A stretch of 64,000 bases of DNA from Podarcis raffonei (GCF_027172205.1 NC_070609.1:54538001-54602000), one strand, 5' to 3'. Shown: positions 23,668-33,587, counted from the first letter of the stretch. The notes: generated from the sequence alone by a model not told the origin. A program made the numbers and translations.

Positions 23668-24109
23668 TATGTGCATTTAATTTTTTTAAATTAGAGAGCA
23701 TTTTTCATGTAAATGCATCACACAGGGTAGCTGACACCATTTTTTTAAATTGCAATTCCATAAAAGCAATTACAAGAGACAGGATCAGCAGTTAAAAACC
23801 ATTCTTAAAAACTCTTTCTAAACACACACATATACACTTGCACAGACACAGGAAAATGGGTGCCTGTTGCATAAGGACAAGATGAAATGGTTCAAGGTTG
23901 ATTTAGAATCGTGTCTCTTAAATATGGTAAGTCTAAACCAAAAAGGGGTTTGAAGGGATGACTCAGCTGTTTTGTTAAGACACCAACAGGACGGGAACAA
24001 TATGAGTCAACAGTTGTGCATGCCAACTGAGTTATAATCAAGCTGCTAGGAACTGGATTTCTTCAGACTCTTTAAAAAGAAGAGTGTATAATAATAACAA
24101 TAACAATAA
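23668..24109. other. No gene seen
   Basis: A+T-rich sequence, nothing supported. Confidence 0.4.
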
Positions 24110-25205
24110 TAACAATAACAATAATAATATATTTTATTTGTATCCCACCCTCCCTGGCCAAGACCAGGCTCGGGGTGGCTAACATCAAAGTATATAATAC
24201 ATTAGAACATAAAAACAGACAATCAATTAAAATACAGCTTAAAATCAGATTTAAATTCAGAATAAAATCAGATGGCAACCCACGAATTATAACTATAGGG
24301 GTTGGGAACATTAAGTGCTCACCAGGCCCAGCTATTTGTGTTGGTCTCATATGAGCCGGTGAGAAGAGTTAGAGAGGCCACTTACATGCAAGGTCTTGTA
24401 AAAAGGCGGGGGGGGGGTCAGACCGGGCCCTGACCAAAGGCCTGGCGGAACAGCTCCATCTTGCAGGCTCTGCAGAAAGATATCAAGTCCTGCAGGGCCC
24501 TGGTCTCTTGTGACAAAGCGTTTCACCAGGTTGGGGCCAGGGCCAAAAAGGCTCTGGCCCTAGTCAAGGCCAGCCTAACCTCCTTGAGGCCCGGGACCTC
24601 CAAGGTGTCATTGTTTGCTGACCGTAAGCTCCTCTGCGGGGCATACCAGGAGAGGCGGTCCCATAGGTACGAGGGTCCTAGGCTGTATAGGCTTTAAAGG
24701 TCAAAGCCAGCACCTTAAACCTGATCCTGTACTCCACCGGGAGTCAGTACAGCTGGTATAGCACTGGATGAATGTGATTCTGTGGCGAGGACCCCATAAG
24801 GAGCCTCGCTCTGGCATTCTGCACCTACTGGAGTTTCTGGGTCAGCTTCATGGGCAGCCCCACGTAGAGCAAATTACAATAATCAAATCTGGAGGTGACC
24901 GTTGCATGGATCACAGTGGCAAGATCAGGGGGGGAAAGGTAAGGGACCAACTACTTAGCACGGTGAAGGTGGAAAAATGCCGCCTTTGCTGTAGCTGCAA
25001 CCTGCGCCTCCATAGAGAGGGAGGTGTCGAAGGTTATGCCCAGACTCCTGGCAGAAGGCGCTGGTGCTAACTGCGTCCCCCCCCCCAAGAGATGGGAGTT
25101 GGCCCCCCAACCCCATGTCATCCCGACCCAGCCAGAGGACTTTTGTCTTCGAAGGATTTAACTTCAACCAGCTCCCACGTAACCATGCAGCCACAGCTTC
25201 CAAAC
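24110..25205 (-). mobile_element. L2/CR1-group LINE, 3' portion
   Basis: The reverse strand encodes LKLNPSKTKVLWLGRDD, a signature following the reverse-transcriptase catalytic site in L2-type LINEs, and continues for about 1 kb with G+C-rich body sequence (GGCAGCCCCACGTAGAGCAA). It ends in an ATA-type repeat at 24088-24130. The frame is broken by stops and shifts, so the copy is inactive. Confidence 0.78.
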
Positions 25206-25647
25206 ATCTGGTCAGTATAGTCCATTTAGTGAAACTTTCCTGGTTTCAGAGACCTTTTAGATGGCAATGTGTATTCCATCACTTACTTCAAAATGGGTTC
25301 AGGCAAATTATTCCATTTCCCCCTGACATTCCCTTATTGGATAATTTCCACGTTTTATGTGATACTCCACATGGCAAAGCCACTTCTTGAAAAGTACTGG
25401 AATCTAGTGCAAGTTGAGTGCTCATTTCCGTGTTATTCACTTCCAGGGGGTGGGGGAAACTGCTTGCAAGAGCTGGAAAATTGCAGGAGATTTGTGCTGT
25501 AATTTCATGTGATGAAATCTGGTCTAGTATCCCAGGATACAGTCATTCCTGTTATTTAAAATGCTAGCGCAACAGATCAATCAGAAAGCTAAAGTTCCAT
25601 AACACAACAGCTATCAAAGGGAACCAGGGATAGAATGGCTAGTATTA
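25206..25647. other. No gene seen
   Basis: Unique-looking sequence. Confidence 0.4.
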
Positions 25648-25962
25648 AGTACACAAGAAGAGCCTCTTGGATCAGGCCACTGGCCCATCTAGTCCACCGT
25701 CCTGTTCTCCCAGTGGCCAGGCCGGTGCCTATAGGAAGCCCGCAAGCAGGATCCAAGCACAAGAGCACCCTCCTCTCCTGTGGTTTCCAGCAACTGGGAT
25801 TCAGAAGGATTTCTGCCTCCAGCTGTGGAGGCAGAGCATACCCATCACGGCTACTAGCCATTGACAGCGTTTCCCTCCATGAATTTGTCTAATCATCTTT
25901 TAAAGCCATCAAGTTTGTTGGCCATCTCTGCTTCCTGTGAGAGTGAGTTCCACAGTTTAACA
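25648..25962 (-). repeat. CR1-type LINE 3' end
   Basis: Well-preserved reversed CR1 3' block: CAAGAAGAGCCTCTTGGATC, GTGGTTTCCAGCAACTGGGA, CACGGCTACTAGCCATTGAC and GAGTGAGTTCCACAGTTTAA. Confidence 0.88.
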
Positions 25963-26551
25963 AAATGGTCTCAGAGTTTAACTAGCATTATAATCAGGAA
26001 AACTAACACAATAATACCCACGTCTGAATGCAACCTTAGCAATGTGGGGATTGAGGGGAGAGGTCCTCCTGCTCATTCTGCTGAACCCTGGACTTCTTTC
26101 CCAAGTCCTGCCCGGATGGCACCACAGACAGGGACCAAGCTGCTTTCCATGACATATTAGTAATGACAGCTCTACAGACTCAAGAGTTACTAAGGCAGAA
26201 GATCAGAAACCTCAGTGGGATTGCAGGAAAGGGAGTGCCACGGTGGTAAGAAATTTGACTGAGTTCTCAGCTGAAAGCAAACCTACCTAATTCACCCTCT
26301 CCAAAACAATACACAACCCAAAACGTGCTCTAAATTTTGCAATGCAGTTCACTAACCAAATACTTTCTTCTTTATTTCATATCCTGCCTTTCCATTTTCA
26401 TGCTCAAAGCACTTAAAATGAAGAAAACTATGATAATAATCAATCAGTACAAAAACACACATGATAATAACAGGAACAATCTACAAAATCAGAACGATCT
26501 GGGAGAAAACTGAGGACTGACCCCTCCATCTGCTGCTGTCTTTGGACACAA
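25963..26551. other. No gene seen
   Basis: Unique-looking sequence; short L2-like residue near 26370-26420 at most. Confidence 0.4.
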
Positions 26552-26617
26552 TGGGACGCGGGTGGCGCTGTGGGTTAAACCACAGAGCCTAGGACTTGCC
26601 GGTCAGAAGGTTGGCTG
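26552..26617 (+). repeat. Sauria SINE head fragment
   Basis: GGGACGCGGGTGGCGCTGTG to GGTCAGAAGGTTGGC, the first 65 bases of the SINE, then an abrupt change to unrelated sequence. Confidence 0.85.
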
Positions 26618-28006
26618 ATAAAAATGAATTAAATTAGGAGGGTTGGTTTGTAAAAATATGTCTGTTAGGAAAATGGCATACAGAAAAGTGTATATTGGGA
26701 AAGGTACCCACTGAAATGCTGACAAATTTTCATGGGCACTTTAAAACAAGAACAACCCAGGGACATGCAGGAATATGGAGCTGAATTTAAGATTGGGACA
26801 ATGAGAAACTGGAAATCGAGAGATTCACTCTTTCCTGGTGATGATTACCAAGGAATAGGCTGCTTTCAGTTTGCAAATAACCTTGGATTTTTTAAAAATT
26901 AGAAAATCCTAAGCTTAAATAACAGAAAGCAAAACAGATTGACATTTCAACACTACTCTTTCCATACAAGTAATCACAGCTCAATATACTTCTTTCAGGA
27001 GAGGGGGGTGTCGATTGGCAGAGAGTGTGTGTCACACACCCAAGAACCTTGCAATGGATGGAGAAAAGAAACAACAATACTGTTGTGCCAAAGTCAAATT
27101 AGTTATGAACCAGTGCTTTTTATTTATGTCTGCATTCCGGAAGTACACTCAAAGGAACGGGGAAAGTTGCCCTTAAAGCTTTCTGATATTTAACACTACA
27201 GCTTGACAATTGGCAGGGGGCTGTTTGTAAATAAGCCTGAACAGTCGTGTTCACCTGATTACAGGTAGCTGGGGACCACAATTGCTTTGTGAATCAACCC
27301 TTATTCTCTTAATAATGGGTTTACCAAAGTGGTTAGGAGACTGAGATGCACATGACTTAGGGAGTCCCTGCTTTAAACATTATCTCTCCCATGAGATCAT
27401 TTGGCAATATGAAGGCAAGCCCCCCTTTAGTCCTCCCTTCCATAATATGGGGTATAATAATACTGACCTTACAAGAGGGATGAGGAATCTGTGGTCCTCT
27501 AGAGGAATGGTGGGAGACCTTGAGCCAAGCCCAAGGGTCAAGTTAGACCTGCCATCATATGACATGAGATGAGGTGCAGATAGGCACACGACTGAGCTTA
27601 AAAGCAGGATCCACATGCACTACGGATTTCAAACCATGGGCAGCAAAGGAAAATGGGTCCCCTGAAGTCATTGTGTCTTCATGTGGTTGACAGGTGGGAG
27701 GTCTTTCAAAGCTGGTCCACAGGACATGGAGGAGGTTAAGGATCTAGCCCACTGGCTGAATCCTGTTTCCCACTACTAGTCTAAAGGGAAAAACTCAAAA
27801 GTGTGAATGGGGATAAGCGGTTCACATTGCACCTCCCCTCCAACCTCCAAATATCCCTGTGTTCACTGAGGAAGATCTGCAGGGGACTTCCACTCACATT
27901 TGCTTGAACACGATTATGCAAACTCCTCCATGCAATGCAAGTTCTTGCTTTATCAGGGTCCTCAATTGCAGAGAGCTCTGCTTGTGTTCAAGTGGAGTGT
28001 GGAAAT
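26618..28006. other. No gene seen; upstream region of NAT A
   Basis: Contains hAT-like debris near 27470-27530 but no coding signal. Noncoding NAT exons or promoter could lie here; none can be recognised. Confidence 0.4.
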
Positions 28007-28155
28007 GCCATAGCTCAGTGACAGAGCATCTGTTTTGCACACAGAAGGTGCCAGGTAGAGATGGAATGTATAAGGATGGAGGGCCACTGCCAGTCAGTGT
28101 GGACAATATATGGAGCTAGATGGACCAATGGTATATGGCAGTATATGGCAGCTAC
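28007..28155 (+). mobile_element. tRNA-Ala-derived SINE
   Basis: GCCATAGCTCAGTGACAGAG and CACACAGAAGGTGCCAGGTA form the tRNA-like head; GCTAGATGGACCAATGGTAT follows. The end has a short tandem duplication (GTATATGGCA). Confidence 0.82.
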
Positions 28156-28296
28156 CTTTGTTTCTGATCCAACACAGGGAAGACCAGAGACTCAGTATGT
28201 GGGGTGATGTGCATAGGGATGTTGGGAACAGGACTTGTGTGTGTCATTCTGTGCCTGATGAAGCTTTCATGTGTTTGGGCTAACACTTGAACACAC

Positions 28297-28414
28297 TTTA
28301 TATGTTGTTGGGACTCCACTCCCACCTGTGCCAGCCAGCATGGCCAATGACCAGAGGGGATGGGATCTGCAGTCCAACAATATCTGGAGGGCCACAGGTT
28401 CCCCAACCATGCCT
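28297..28414. mobile_element. MITE-like element near NAT A
   Basis: TTGTTGGGACTCCACTCCCA at the left and GCAGTCCAACAATATCTGGA at the right are near-inverse. The interior is CCAGCCAGCATGGCCAATGA. A common dispersed reptile repeat. Confidence 0.55.
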
Positions 28415-28542
28415 TATAGAGTTAGAAGTACAGCTATATGAAACATACGAACGCTTTGTACACTTGAAAGTATCATCATTCCCAACAACTGTAAAATAGA
28501 ACAGAGATCATGCAAGGAGGTAGAATAATCTAATTATTCACC

Positions 28543-28572
28543 TCTCTCTCTCTCTCTCCCCACCATCTCCAG
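28543..28572 (+). promoter_or_regulatory. Splice acceptor before NAT copy A coding exon
   Basis: A (CT)n polypyrimidine run ends in CCACCATCTCCAG, a good 3' splice site 26 bases before the ATG at 28599. NAT genes usually have noncoding 5' exons joined to one coding exon, so the mRNA probably starts further upstream. I could not locate the 5' exon. Confidence 0.6.
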
Positions 28573-28598
28573 GACAGTAGGAGGAAAAACTCATCTAC

Positions 28599-29477
28599 AT
28601 GAATATCGAGGAGTATTTTGCAAGAATTTCCTACAAAGGCCCCCAGGAATGCCTGGACTTAGAAACGTTAACAGCAGTCTTTCAACATCACATCCGATCG
28701 GTGCCGTTTGAAAACCTCAGCATGCACTGCGGCGAAACCATTCAGATAGACTTAGAATCAGTCTACGACAAAATTGTGAAGCGGAATCGTGGTGGCTGGT
28801 GCATGGAGAACAACCACCTCTTATTCTGGGTCTTTCAGACAATGGGCTACGATACCAGCCTTTTAGGAGGCTACGTTTACAGCCCTCCTCAAGACGCCTA
28901 TGAGAAAGACATGAATCACCTCCTGCTGAAAGTGGAGATTGACGGCAAGGCCTACATTGTGGACGGCGGCTTTGGGATAGCCTACCAAATGTGGCAGCCA
29001 ATGGAACTGGTGTCTGGGAAAGATCAGCCTCAGACACCGGGCATCTTCCGCTTCACTGAAGACAATGGAGTGTGGTATTTTGACAAAATGAAGCGCAAGC
29101 AGTGCACAGTAGGTACCGACAACATATTCCCCTCCTCTGTTACCCCAGAAAACATGACCTGCAAGAAAGTTTTCTCATTTACCCTTCAGCCACGGACGAT
29201 AGAAGAGTTTCGGCCTATGAACCTGCATCTTCAAACTGCTCCAGATTCCCTGTTTGTGAAGAAGTCTATCTGTAGCCTGCAGACCACCAGCGGCTTTCAG
29301 GTTTTGATTGGGTGGACGTTGACGGAAACCACATATAATTACAAGGGCCACGTGGATCTGGTGAAAAGCACCACCCTTACTGATGAGGAAGTGGAGAAAA
29401 CTCTGCAGGAGCGATTCAACGTAAGATTAGATAAGAAGCTTGTCCCCATTAACACCAGCTTGATATCCATGTTTTGA
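28599..29477 (+). CDS. NAT: Arylamine N-acetyltransferase, copy A (NAT1/NAT2 family)
   Basis: Encodes a complete 292-residue cytosolic enzyme of the arylamine N-acetyltransferase family, which moves the acetyl group of acetyl-CoA to arylamines and arylhydrazines through an acetyl-cysteine intermediate. The protein begins MNIEEYFARISYKG and has the family motif RGGWCMEN. The catalytic triad is at the usual positions: Cys68, His107 (in MNHLLL) and Asp122 (in IVDGGFG). PFENLS near residue 37 and SGKDQPQ near 140 are also typical. Length matches mammalian NATs (290 aa). The coding part is one uninterrupted exon, as in mammals, with a splice acceptor 27 bases before the ATG. Residues 125/127/129 are Phe/Ile/Tyr; mammalian NAT1 has Phe/Arg/Tyr and NAT2 has Ser/Ser/Ser. 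A tandem paralogue follows 3.2 kb downstream in the same orientation. The C-terminus (INTSLISMF) differs from that of copy B. Family assignment is very secure; one-to-one orthology with NAT1 or NAT2 is not, since reptile copies may have duplicated independently. Confidence 0.96.
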   Translation: MNIEEYFARISYKGPQECLDLETLTAVFQHHIRSVPFENLSMHCGETIQIDLESVYDKIVKRNRGGWCMENNHLLFWVFQTMGYDTSLLGGYVYSPPQDAYEKDMNHLLLKVEIDGKAYIVDGGFGIAYQMWQPMELVSGKDQPQTPGIFRFTEDNGVWYFDKMKRKQCTVGTDNIFPSSVTPENMTCKKVFSFTLQPRTIEEFRPMNLHLQTAPDSLFVKKSICSLQTTSGFQVLIGWTLTETTYNYKGHVDLVKSTTLTDEEVEKTLQERFNVRLDKKLVPINTSLISMF

Positions 29478-29535
29478 TTTGAAGAGCTACCAGAGCTACA
29501 AACATTCAAAGCAAATTGGGAGGATGATGCTTGGA

Positions 29536-29622
29536 TCACAGAATCATAGAATTGTAGAGTTGGAAGGGACCCTGAGGGTCATCTAGTACAACTCCCTTCA
29601 ATGCAGGAATCTCAACTAGACA
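29536..29622 (-). repeat. CR1 3' terminus within the NAT A 3' UTR
   Basis: ATCACAGAATCATAGAATTG then GTTGGAAGGGACCCTGAGGG, the CR1 end with its terminal repeat, reversed. It lies between the NAT A stop and the AATAAA at 29730. Confidence 0.88.
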
Positions 29623-29729
29623 TGATGATGATGAATGTAATAATGTTTTTTCTCGATTAATATTTTGCCATTCCTTGCTATGATGGAGTGTGAAATCAAC
29701 AGTAATTTTTATCACCAACTCATGCTGAA

Positions 29730-29735
29730 AATAAA
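29730..29735 (+). terminator. Polyadenylation signal of NAT copy A
   Basis: A canonical AATAAA lies about 250 bases after the NAT A stop codon, with A-rich sequence about 20 bases on. It implies a short 3' UTR that includes the CR1 3' end at 29536-29622. Confidence 0.6.
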
Positions 29736-29852
29736 GAAGATAACATCAAAAAAAATGTAAAGGTTGCTGTGTTGCCCCATGAGAAAAAATCCTAAATCCT
29801 AAAATGGGGGCGGGCGGAGAGATAGCAAACATTTGATGTTAGGAATGCAGAT

Positions 29853-30064
29853 ACAGAAAGGTAGCCGTGTTGGTCTGCCATAGTCAAAACAAAATTTTTT
29901 TCCCCTTCCAGTAGCACCTTAAAGACCAACTAAGTTAGTTCTTGGTATGAGCTTTCGTGTGCATGCACACTTCTTCAGATACACTAGTGTATCTGAAGAA
30001 GTGTGCATGCACACGAAAGCTCATACCAAGAACTAACTTAGTTGGTCTTTAAGGTGCTACTGGA
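29853..30064. mobile_element. Palindromic retroelement insertion with hammerhead-like core
   Basis: A single insertion bounded by the 12-base duplication AGGAATGCAGAT (29841-29852 and 30065-30076). Positions 29904-30067 form a perfect palindrome with two 82-base arms and no spacer, centred at ACACTAGTGT. Each arm carries CTGAAGA, a self-complementary GTGTGCATGCACAC, and GAAA, the layout of a hammerhead ribozyme catalytic core (plus strand 29993-30018). The left part adds GGTAGCCGTGTTGGTCTGCC. Such motifs are known in Penelope-like elements, so this is probably the 3' part of one; the family name is inferred. Confidence 0.8.
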
Positions 30065-30296
30065 AGGAATGCAGATGTTAGGAAGCAGGAACATTCAATT
30101 ATTGATTCACCACATTTAACAATATAAAACCCAGCTGTTAATCAGGGCAGTCTTCATCTTAGGGAGAAAAAATAGGCAAAGGCATCTTGTTTATACCACA
30201 TTTCTAAAACTTTTTATTCTGGTGGGAGGGCTTTGATAGAAGTCAAAAAGGGAGATGGGACCTGCCATGGCTCAACTGGAACCACTCAGCTATATG

Positions 30297-30408
30297 GGTT
30301 GCAACCAACGTTAATTCTACTTGGAGTAGACCGACTGACTGCCTTAGAGACGTTAATTTTAATAGGTCTACTCTGAGAAGGATTTAGTCAGCAACAACCC
30401 ATTGAAAT
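30297..30408. mobile_element. Small palindromic dispersed element
   Basis: Starts GGGTTGCAACCAACGTTAAT and ends in near-inverse order (GTCTACTCTGAGAAGGATTT, CAGCAACAACCC). Relatives at 44610, 46645 and 51237. Confidence 0.55.
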
Positions 30409-30412
30409 TAAT

Positions 30413-30765
30413 TTGTTGTTGTTTAGTCGTTTAGTCGTGTCCGACTCTTCGTGACCCCATGGATCAGAGCACGCCAGGCACTCCTGTCTTCCACTACCTC
30501 CTGCAGTTTGGTCAAATTCATGTTCGTAGTTTCGAGAACACTGTCCAACCATCTCGTCCTCTGTCGTCCCCTTCTCCTTGTGCCCTCCATCTTTCCCAGC
30601 ATCAGGGTCTTTTCCAGGGAGTCTTCTCTTCTCATGAGGTGACCAAAGTATTGGAGCCTCAGCTTCAGGATGTCCTTCCAGTGAGCATTCAGGGCTGATT
30701 TCCTTAAGAATGGATAGGTTTGATCTTCTTGCAGTCCATGGGACTCTCAAGAGTCTCCTCCATTT
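30413..30765 (-). mobile_element. BovB (RTE) LINE 3' end
   Basis: The reverse strand encodes the BovB ORF2 C-terminus: GRQRTRWLDSV, LQEVVEDRSAWRALIHGVTK and SRTRLND. The 3' flank is TAGTCGTTTAGTCGTGTCCG and the interior has CTTGCAGTCCATGGGACTCT. It is 5'-truncated and lies between the NAT genes. Confidence 0.93.
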
Positions 30766-30800
30766 AGGTTCATTAATTTCAATAAGGATACTCTCACTAG

Positions 30801-31095
30801 AACTTAAGAAGCATAAAGATCCCTGTGGTACTGGCCAAATCTAATCCAGCATCATTGTTCTCAGTGGCCAACCAGATGCCCATGAGAAGCCTACAAGCAC
30901 AAAGGCACAATAGCAGCTCTACCCTCCTGCAGCTTCAGTAACTAATTCAGAAGTGTTACTGTCTCTGAGCATGGAGACACAGCATAGCCATCCAGTCTAG
31001 TAGCTATTGATGGCCTTATCCTCCATGAATTTGTCTCATCCTCTTTTCGAGCCATCCAAGTTTTTCACCATCACTATAATCGTGAGGGAGCGACT
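30801..31095 (-). repeat. CR1-type LINE 3' end
   Basis: TCTCAGTGGCCAACCAGATG, GAGCATGGAGACACAGCATA and CTCCATGAATTTGTCTCATC mark the reversed CR1 block. Confidence 0.82.
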
Positions 31096-31885
31096 CTACA
31101 ATGATGGATACAAGCTACTGATTTCAGTGGTCCAATGCCCCATATTACGTGTCCAGCTGTTTCTCATATCAAGCAAGCTGTTTTGTTGTGTTAGGACACC
31201 ACTTTAAAAAAGTTAAGAACCAAAGTTCAATCAGTTCATGGATCAGTGGAACTGGAATATGTGCAGACATTTCAGGTGGACTTTCTCCCCTCCAAACTTT
31301 TTAATGACCAACCCCCAATAAGACGAGAGAGAGAGGGGGGAAGAACGGAAGGATTAAGATCTTTGCAGATCTGAAGCTGAAAAATTCAGCTCAGCTCTTT
31401 ATACACACAGTACAGCAGACTGCAATCCGAAAAGCACAGGGAAATCTCAAAACAAAAACAGATAAATATCTTAACAGGTAAGATATTTTTTGTTTTGTTG
31501 TTTTAAAAAAAACTCTTAAGAGCAACTTTAACTGGTGTAGACCCTTGGATTTTGGATAGGCCCTCCTGGTCCTCTATAGCCTGCAGATCTACATCTGGCC
31601 ACAACCAAGAACCTGATCTTTTATGTCGTGGTGCTGGAATGACCTCCTCCAGAAATAAGAAATGCACCAACTTTGAAATCATTTCATTGGATGCTAAACA
31701 CTTACTTGCTTTCACTGGCTGTTGATGTTAGTCGCTGTAGAATTTTAAGCAATTCTAAGTATACTGATTGAGCTTGATTTAAAAACAGTTTGCATATTTT
31801 TGTGTTGTATTTGTTTATTTTTGAATTGCATTTTATGCAACTGTACACCATCTTGAAATGTACACATCTTGAAACAATAGTAGTA
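31096..31885. other. No gene seen
   Basis: Unique-looking sequence between CR1 and the MITE; a weak LINE-like stretch is possible at 31500-31860. Confidence 0.4.
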
Positions 31886-32128
31886 CAGTCGTACCTTGGA
31901 AGTCGAACAGCTTAGTTCCTGGACATTTTGGCTCCCGAACGTCACAAACCCAGAAGTGACTGTTTGCGAACTATTTTTGGAAGCTGAACGTCCAACAGGG
32001 CTTCTGCAGCTTCCGATTGGCTGCAGGAACTTCCTGCAGCCATCAGAAGTCGTGCTTTGGTTTTCAAACATTTTGGAAGTCAAAGGGACTTCCGGAATGG
32101 ATTCCATTCAGCTTCCAAGGTACGACTG
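31886..32128. mobile_element. Tc1/mariner-type (Tigger-like) MITE
   Basis: Inverted termini CAGTCGTACCTTGGAAG with TA duplications on both sides (31884-31885 and 32129-32130). Noncoding. Distinct subfamily from the copies at 43718, 45828, 53990 and 60640. Confidence 0.82.
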
Positions 32129-32171
32129 TATATAAATATCTTAAATCATATATAAATTTCTGCTGAATGTG

Positions 32172-32425
32172 TAAAACTGCTTAGACTGAGTCAGACCATT
32201 AATCTATTTGTCCACTTTAGGTGGTGGTGGCTCTACAGGGGCTTAGGCAGAGGAAGCAGTTTTATACCAAGATCATTTGTCCATATAACATAATATTGCC
32301 TATACTGACTGGCAGTTACTCTTCCACAGTAATCTTTCATGGCCCTACCTGGAGATGTTAAGAAACCTGGAACCTTCTGTATGCAAAGCACCTGCTCTGC
32401 TAGAGAGCTACAGCCCTTGTTACTG
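32172..32425 (-). mobile_element. tRNA-Ala-derived SINE with internal rearrangement
   Basis: ACTGCTTAGACTGAGTCAGA and CTGACTGGCAGTTACTCTTC are separated by an extra stretch that partly repeats the 3' body. The tRNA-like head, reversed, ends near CTAGAGAGCTACAGCCC. Confidence 0.7.
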
Positions 32426-32690
32426 ATGCAGAAAACACAACCTCCGCAAACAAACCAGTTCACCATACTCGACACATGCATACCAGGTTGCAAGAACAGA
32501 GCACTATCAAAGGAGAGTCTTTGTTAGGCACTTAGTAGATCTAAACAGGTATTTGTTCCTGCACTTCTCTGCTTCAGCTATGCAATTTCTTTGATGCTAC
32601 TCTCCTTAAATATATTCAGAGAAACCACTGTGCAAGCTGGCAGGACGGGGAAAGAAGCCTTTCAGGCTGTCATAATTTTTAATTAGCCGC

Positions 32691-32709
32691 TTTAACATTT
32701 GCCTTCCAG
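32691..32709 (+). promoter_or_regulatory. Splice acceptor before NAT copy B coding exon
   Basis: TTTGCCTTCCAG ends five bases before the ATG at 32715. Its place relative to the start codon parallels copy A, which supports shared gene structure with a noncoding upstream exon. Confidence 0.5.
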
Positions 32710-32714
32710 GAAAC

Positions 32715-33587
32715 ATGAACATTGAAGAATATTTCACAAGGATTAGCTACAAAGGCTCTCTCGAAAAACTGGATTTTGGAACCTTAGCGGCGATCTTCCA
32801 GCACCACATTCGAGCTGTGCCCTTTGAAAACCTCAGCATCCACTGCGGGGAGACGATTACTCTAGACTTAGATCATGTTTACAACAAGATTGTGAAGGAA
32901 AAACGAGGGGGTTGGTGCATGGAGAACAACCAGCTTTTGTCTTGGGTTCTGAAAAAGCTGGGATATAACACCACCATACTGGGAGCTTATGTTTACAACC
33001 CGCAGCAAAACACCTATGCCACTCAGATGACCCATCTCATCATCAAGGTGGTCATTGACGAGAGGGCCTACATTGTTGACGCAGGCTTTGGTGTCTCCTA
33101 CCAAATGTGGCAACCGTTGGAGCTGGTGTCCGGCAAAGACCAGCCACAAATGCCTGGGATCTTTCATTTCACAGAAGACAACGGTATTTGGTACTATGAG
33201 AAAATAAGAAGGAAGCAATACATTCCCAGTCAAAACTTTGCCAACTCAGATCTCTTGGAAAAAAGGGAGCGCAGGAGTATCTACCTGTTCACCCTTGAGC
33301 CAAGGACAGTAGAAGACTTTCGGTTCCAGTGCTCCTATCTCCAAACGTCCCCAGATTCCGTGTTTACCAAGAAATCTATCTGCAGCCTCCAGACAAATGA
33401 TGGGTTTAGGGCTTTGATTGGATGGACACTCGTGGAGACAAAATTTAATCACACGGAAGGCACAGATCTGGTGAAGCACACAACGCTGAGCGATGACGAG
33501 GTGGAGAAAACACTGAGAGAGAAATTTGGTATAACTCTGGAGAACAAGCTTGTTCCTATTAACATCAAAGCGACATATACCATCTAG
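32715..33587 (+). CDS. NAT: Arylamine N-acetyltransferase, copy B (NAT1/NAT2 family)
   Basis: A complete 290-residue paralogue of the NAT at 28599, same strand, about 3.2 kb downstream. It starts MNIEEYFTRISYKGS and keeps RGGWCMEN with Cys68, His107 (in MTHLII) and Asp122 (in IVDAGFG), so it should be catalytically competent. Residues 125/127/129 are Phe/Val/Tyr. Copies A and B align colinearly; the region of about residues 168-190, within the loop that vertebrate NATs carry between domains, is the most diverged, as is the C-terminus (INIKATYTI here). That pattern suggests an established rather than very recent duplication. The single coding exon is preceded by a splice acceptor at 32708-32709, five bases before the ATG. 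The frame has no stop or shift. The predicted role is cytosolic acetyl-CoA-dependent N-acetylation of aromatic amines; whether the two copies differ in substrate or tissue cannot be read from sequence alone. Confidence 0.96.
   Translation: MNIEEYFTRISYKGSLEKLDFGTLAAIFQHHIRAVPFENLSIHCGETITLDLDHVYNKIVKEKRGGWCMENNQLLSWVLKKLGYNTTILGAYVYNPQQNTYATQMTHLIIKVVIDERAYIVDAGFGVSYQMWQPLELVSGKDQPQMPGIFHFTEDNGIWYYEKIRRKQYIPSQNFANSDLLEKRERRSIYLFTLEPRTVEDFRFQCSYLQTSPDSVFTKKSICSLQTNDGFRALIGWTLVETKFNHTEGTDLVKHTTLSDDEVEKTLREKFGITLENKLVPINIKATYTI

Noticed and set aside
28007-28080. tRNA-Ala-like sequence suggesting a tRNA gene
   Set aside because: Degenerate and continuous with a SINE body present in many copies.
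28717-29037. 106-residue minus-strand open frame within NAT A
   Set aside because: Shadow of the NAT coding sequence.
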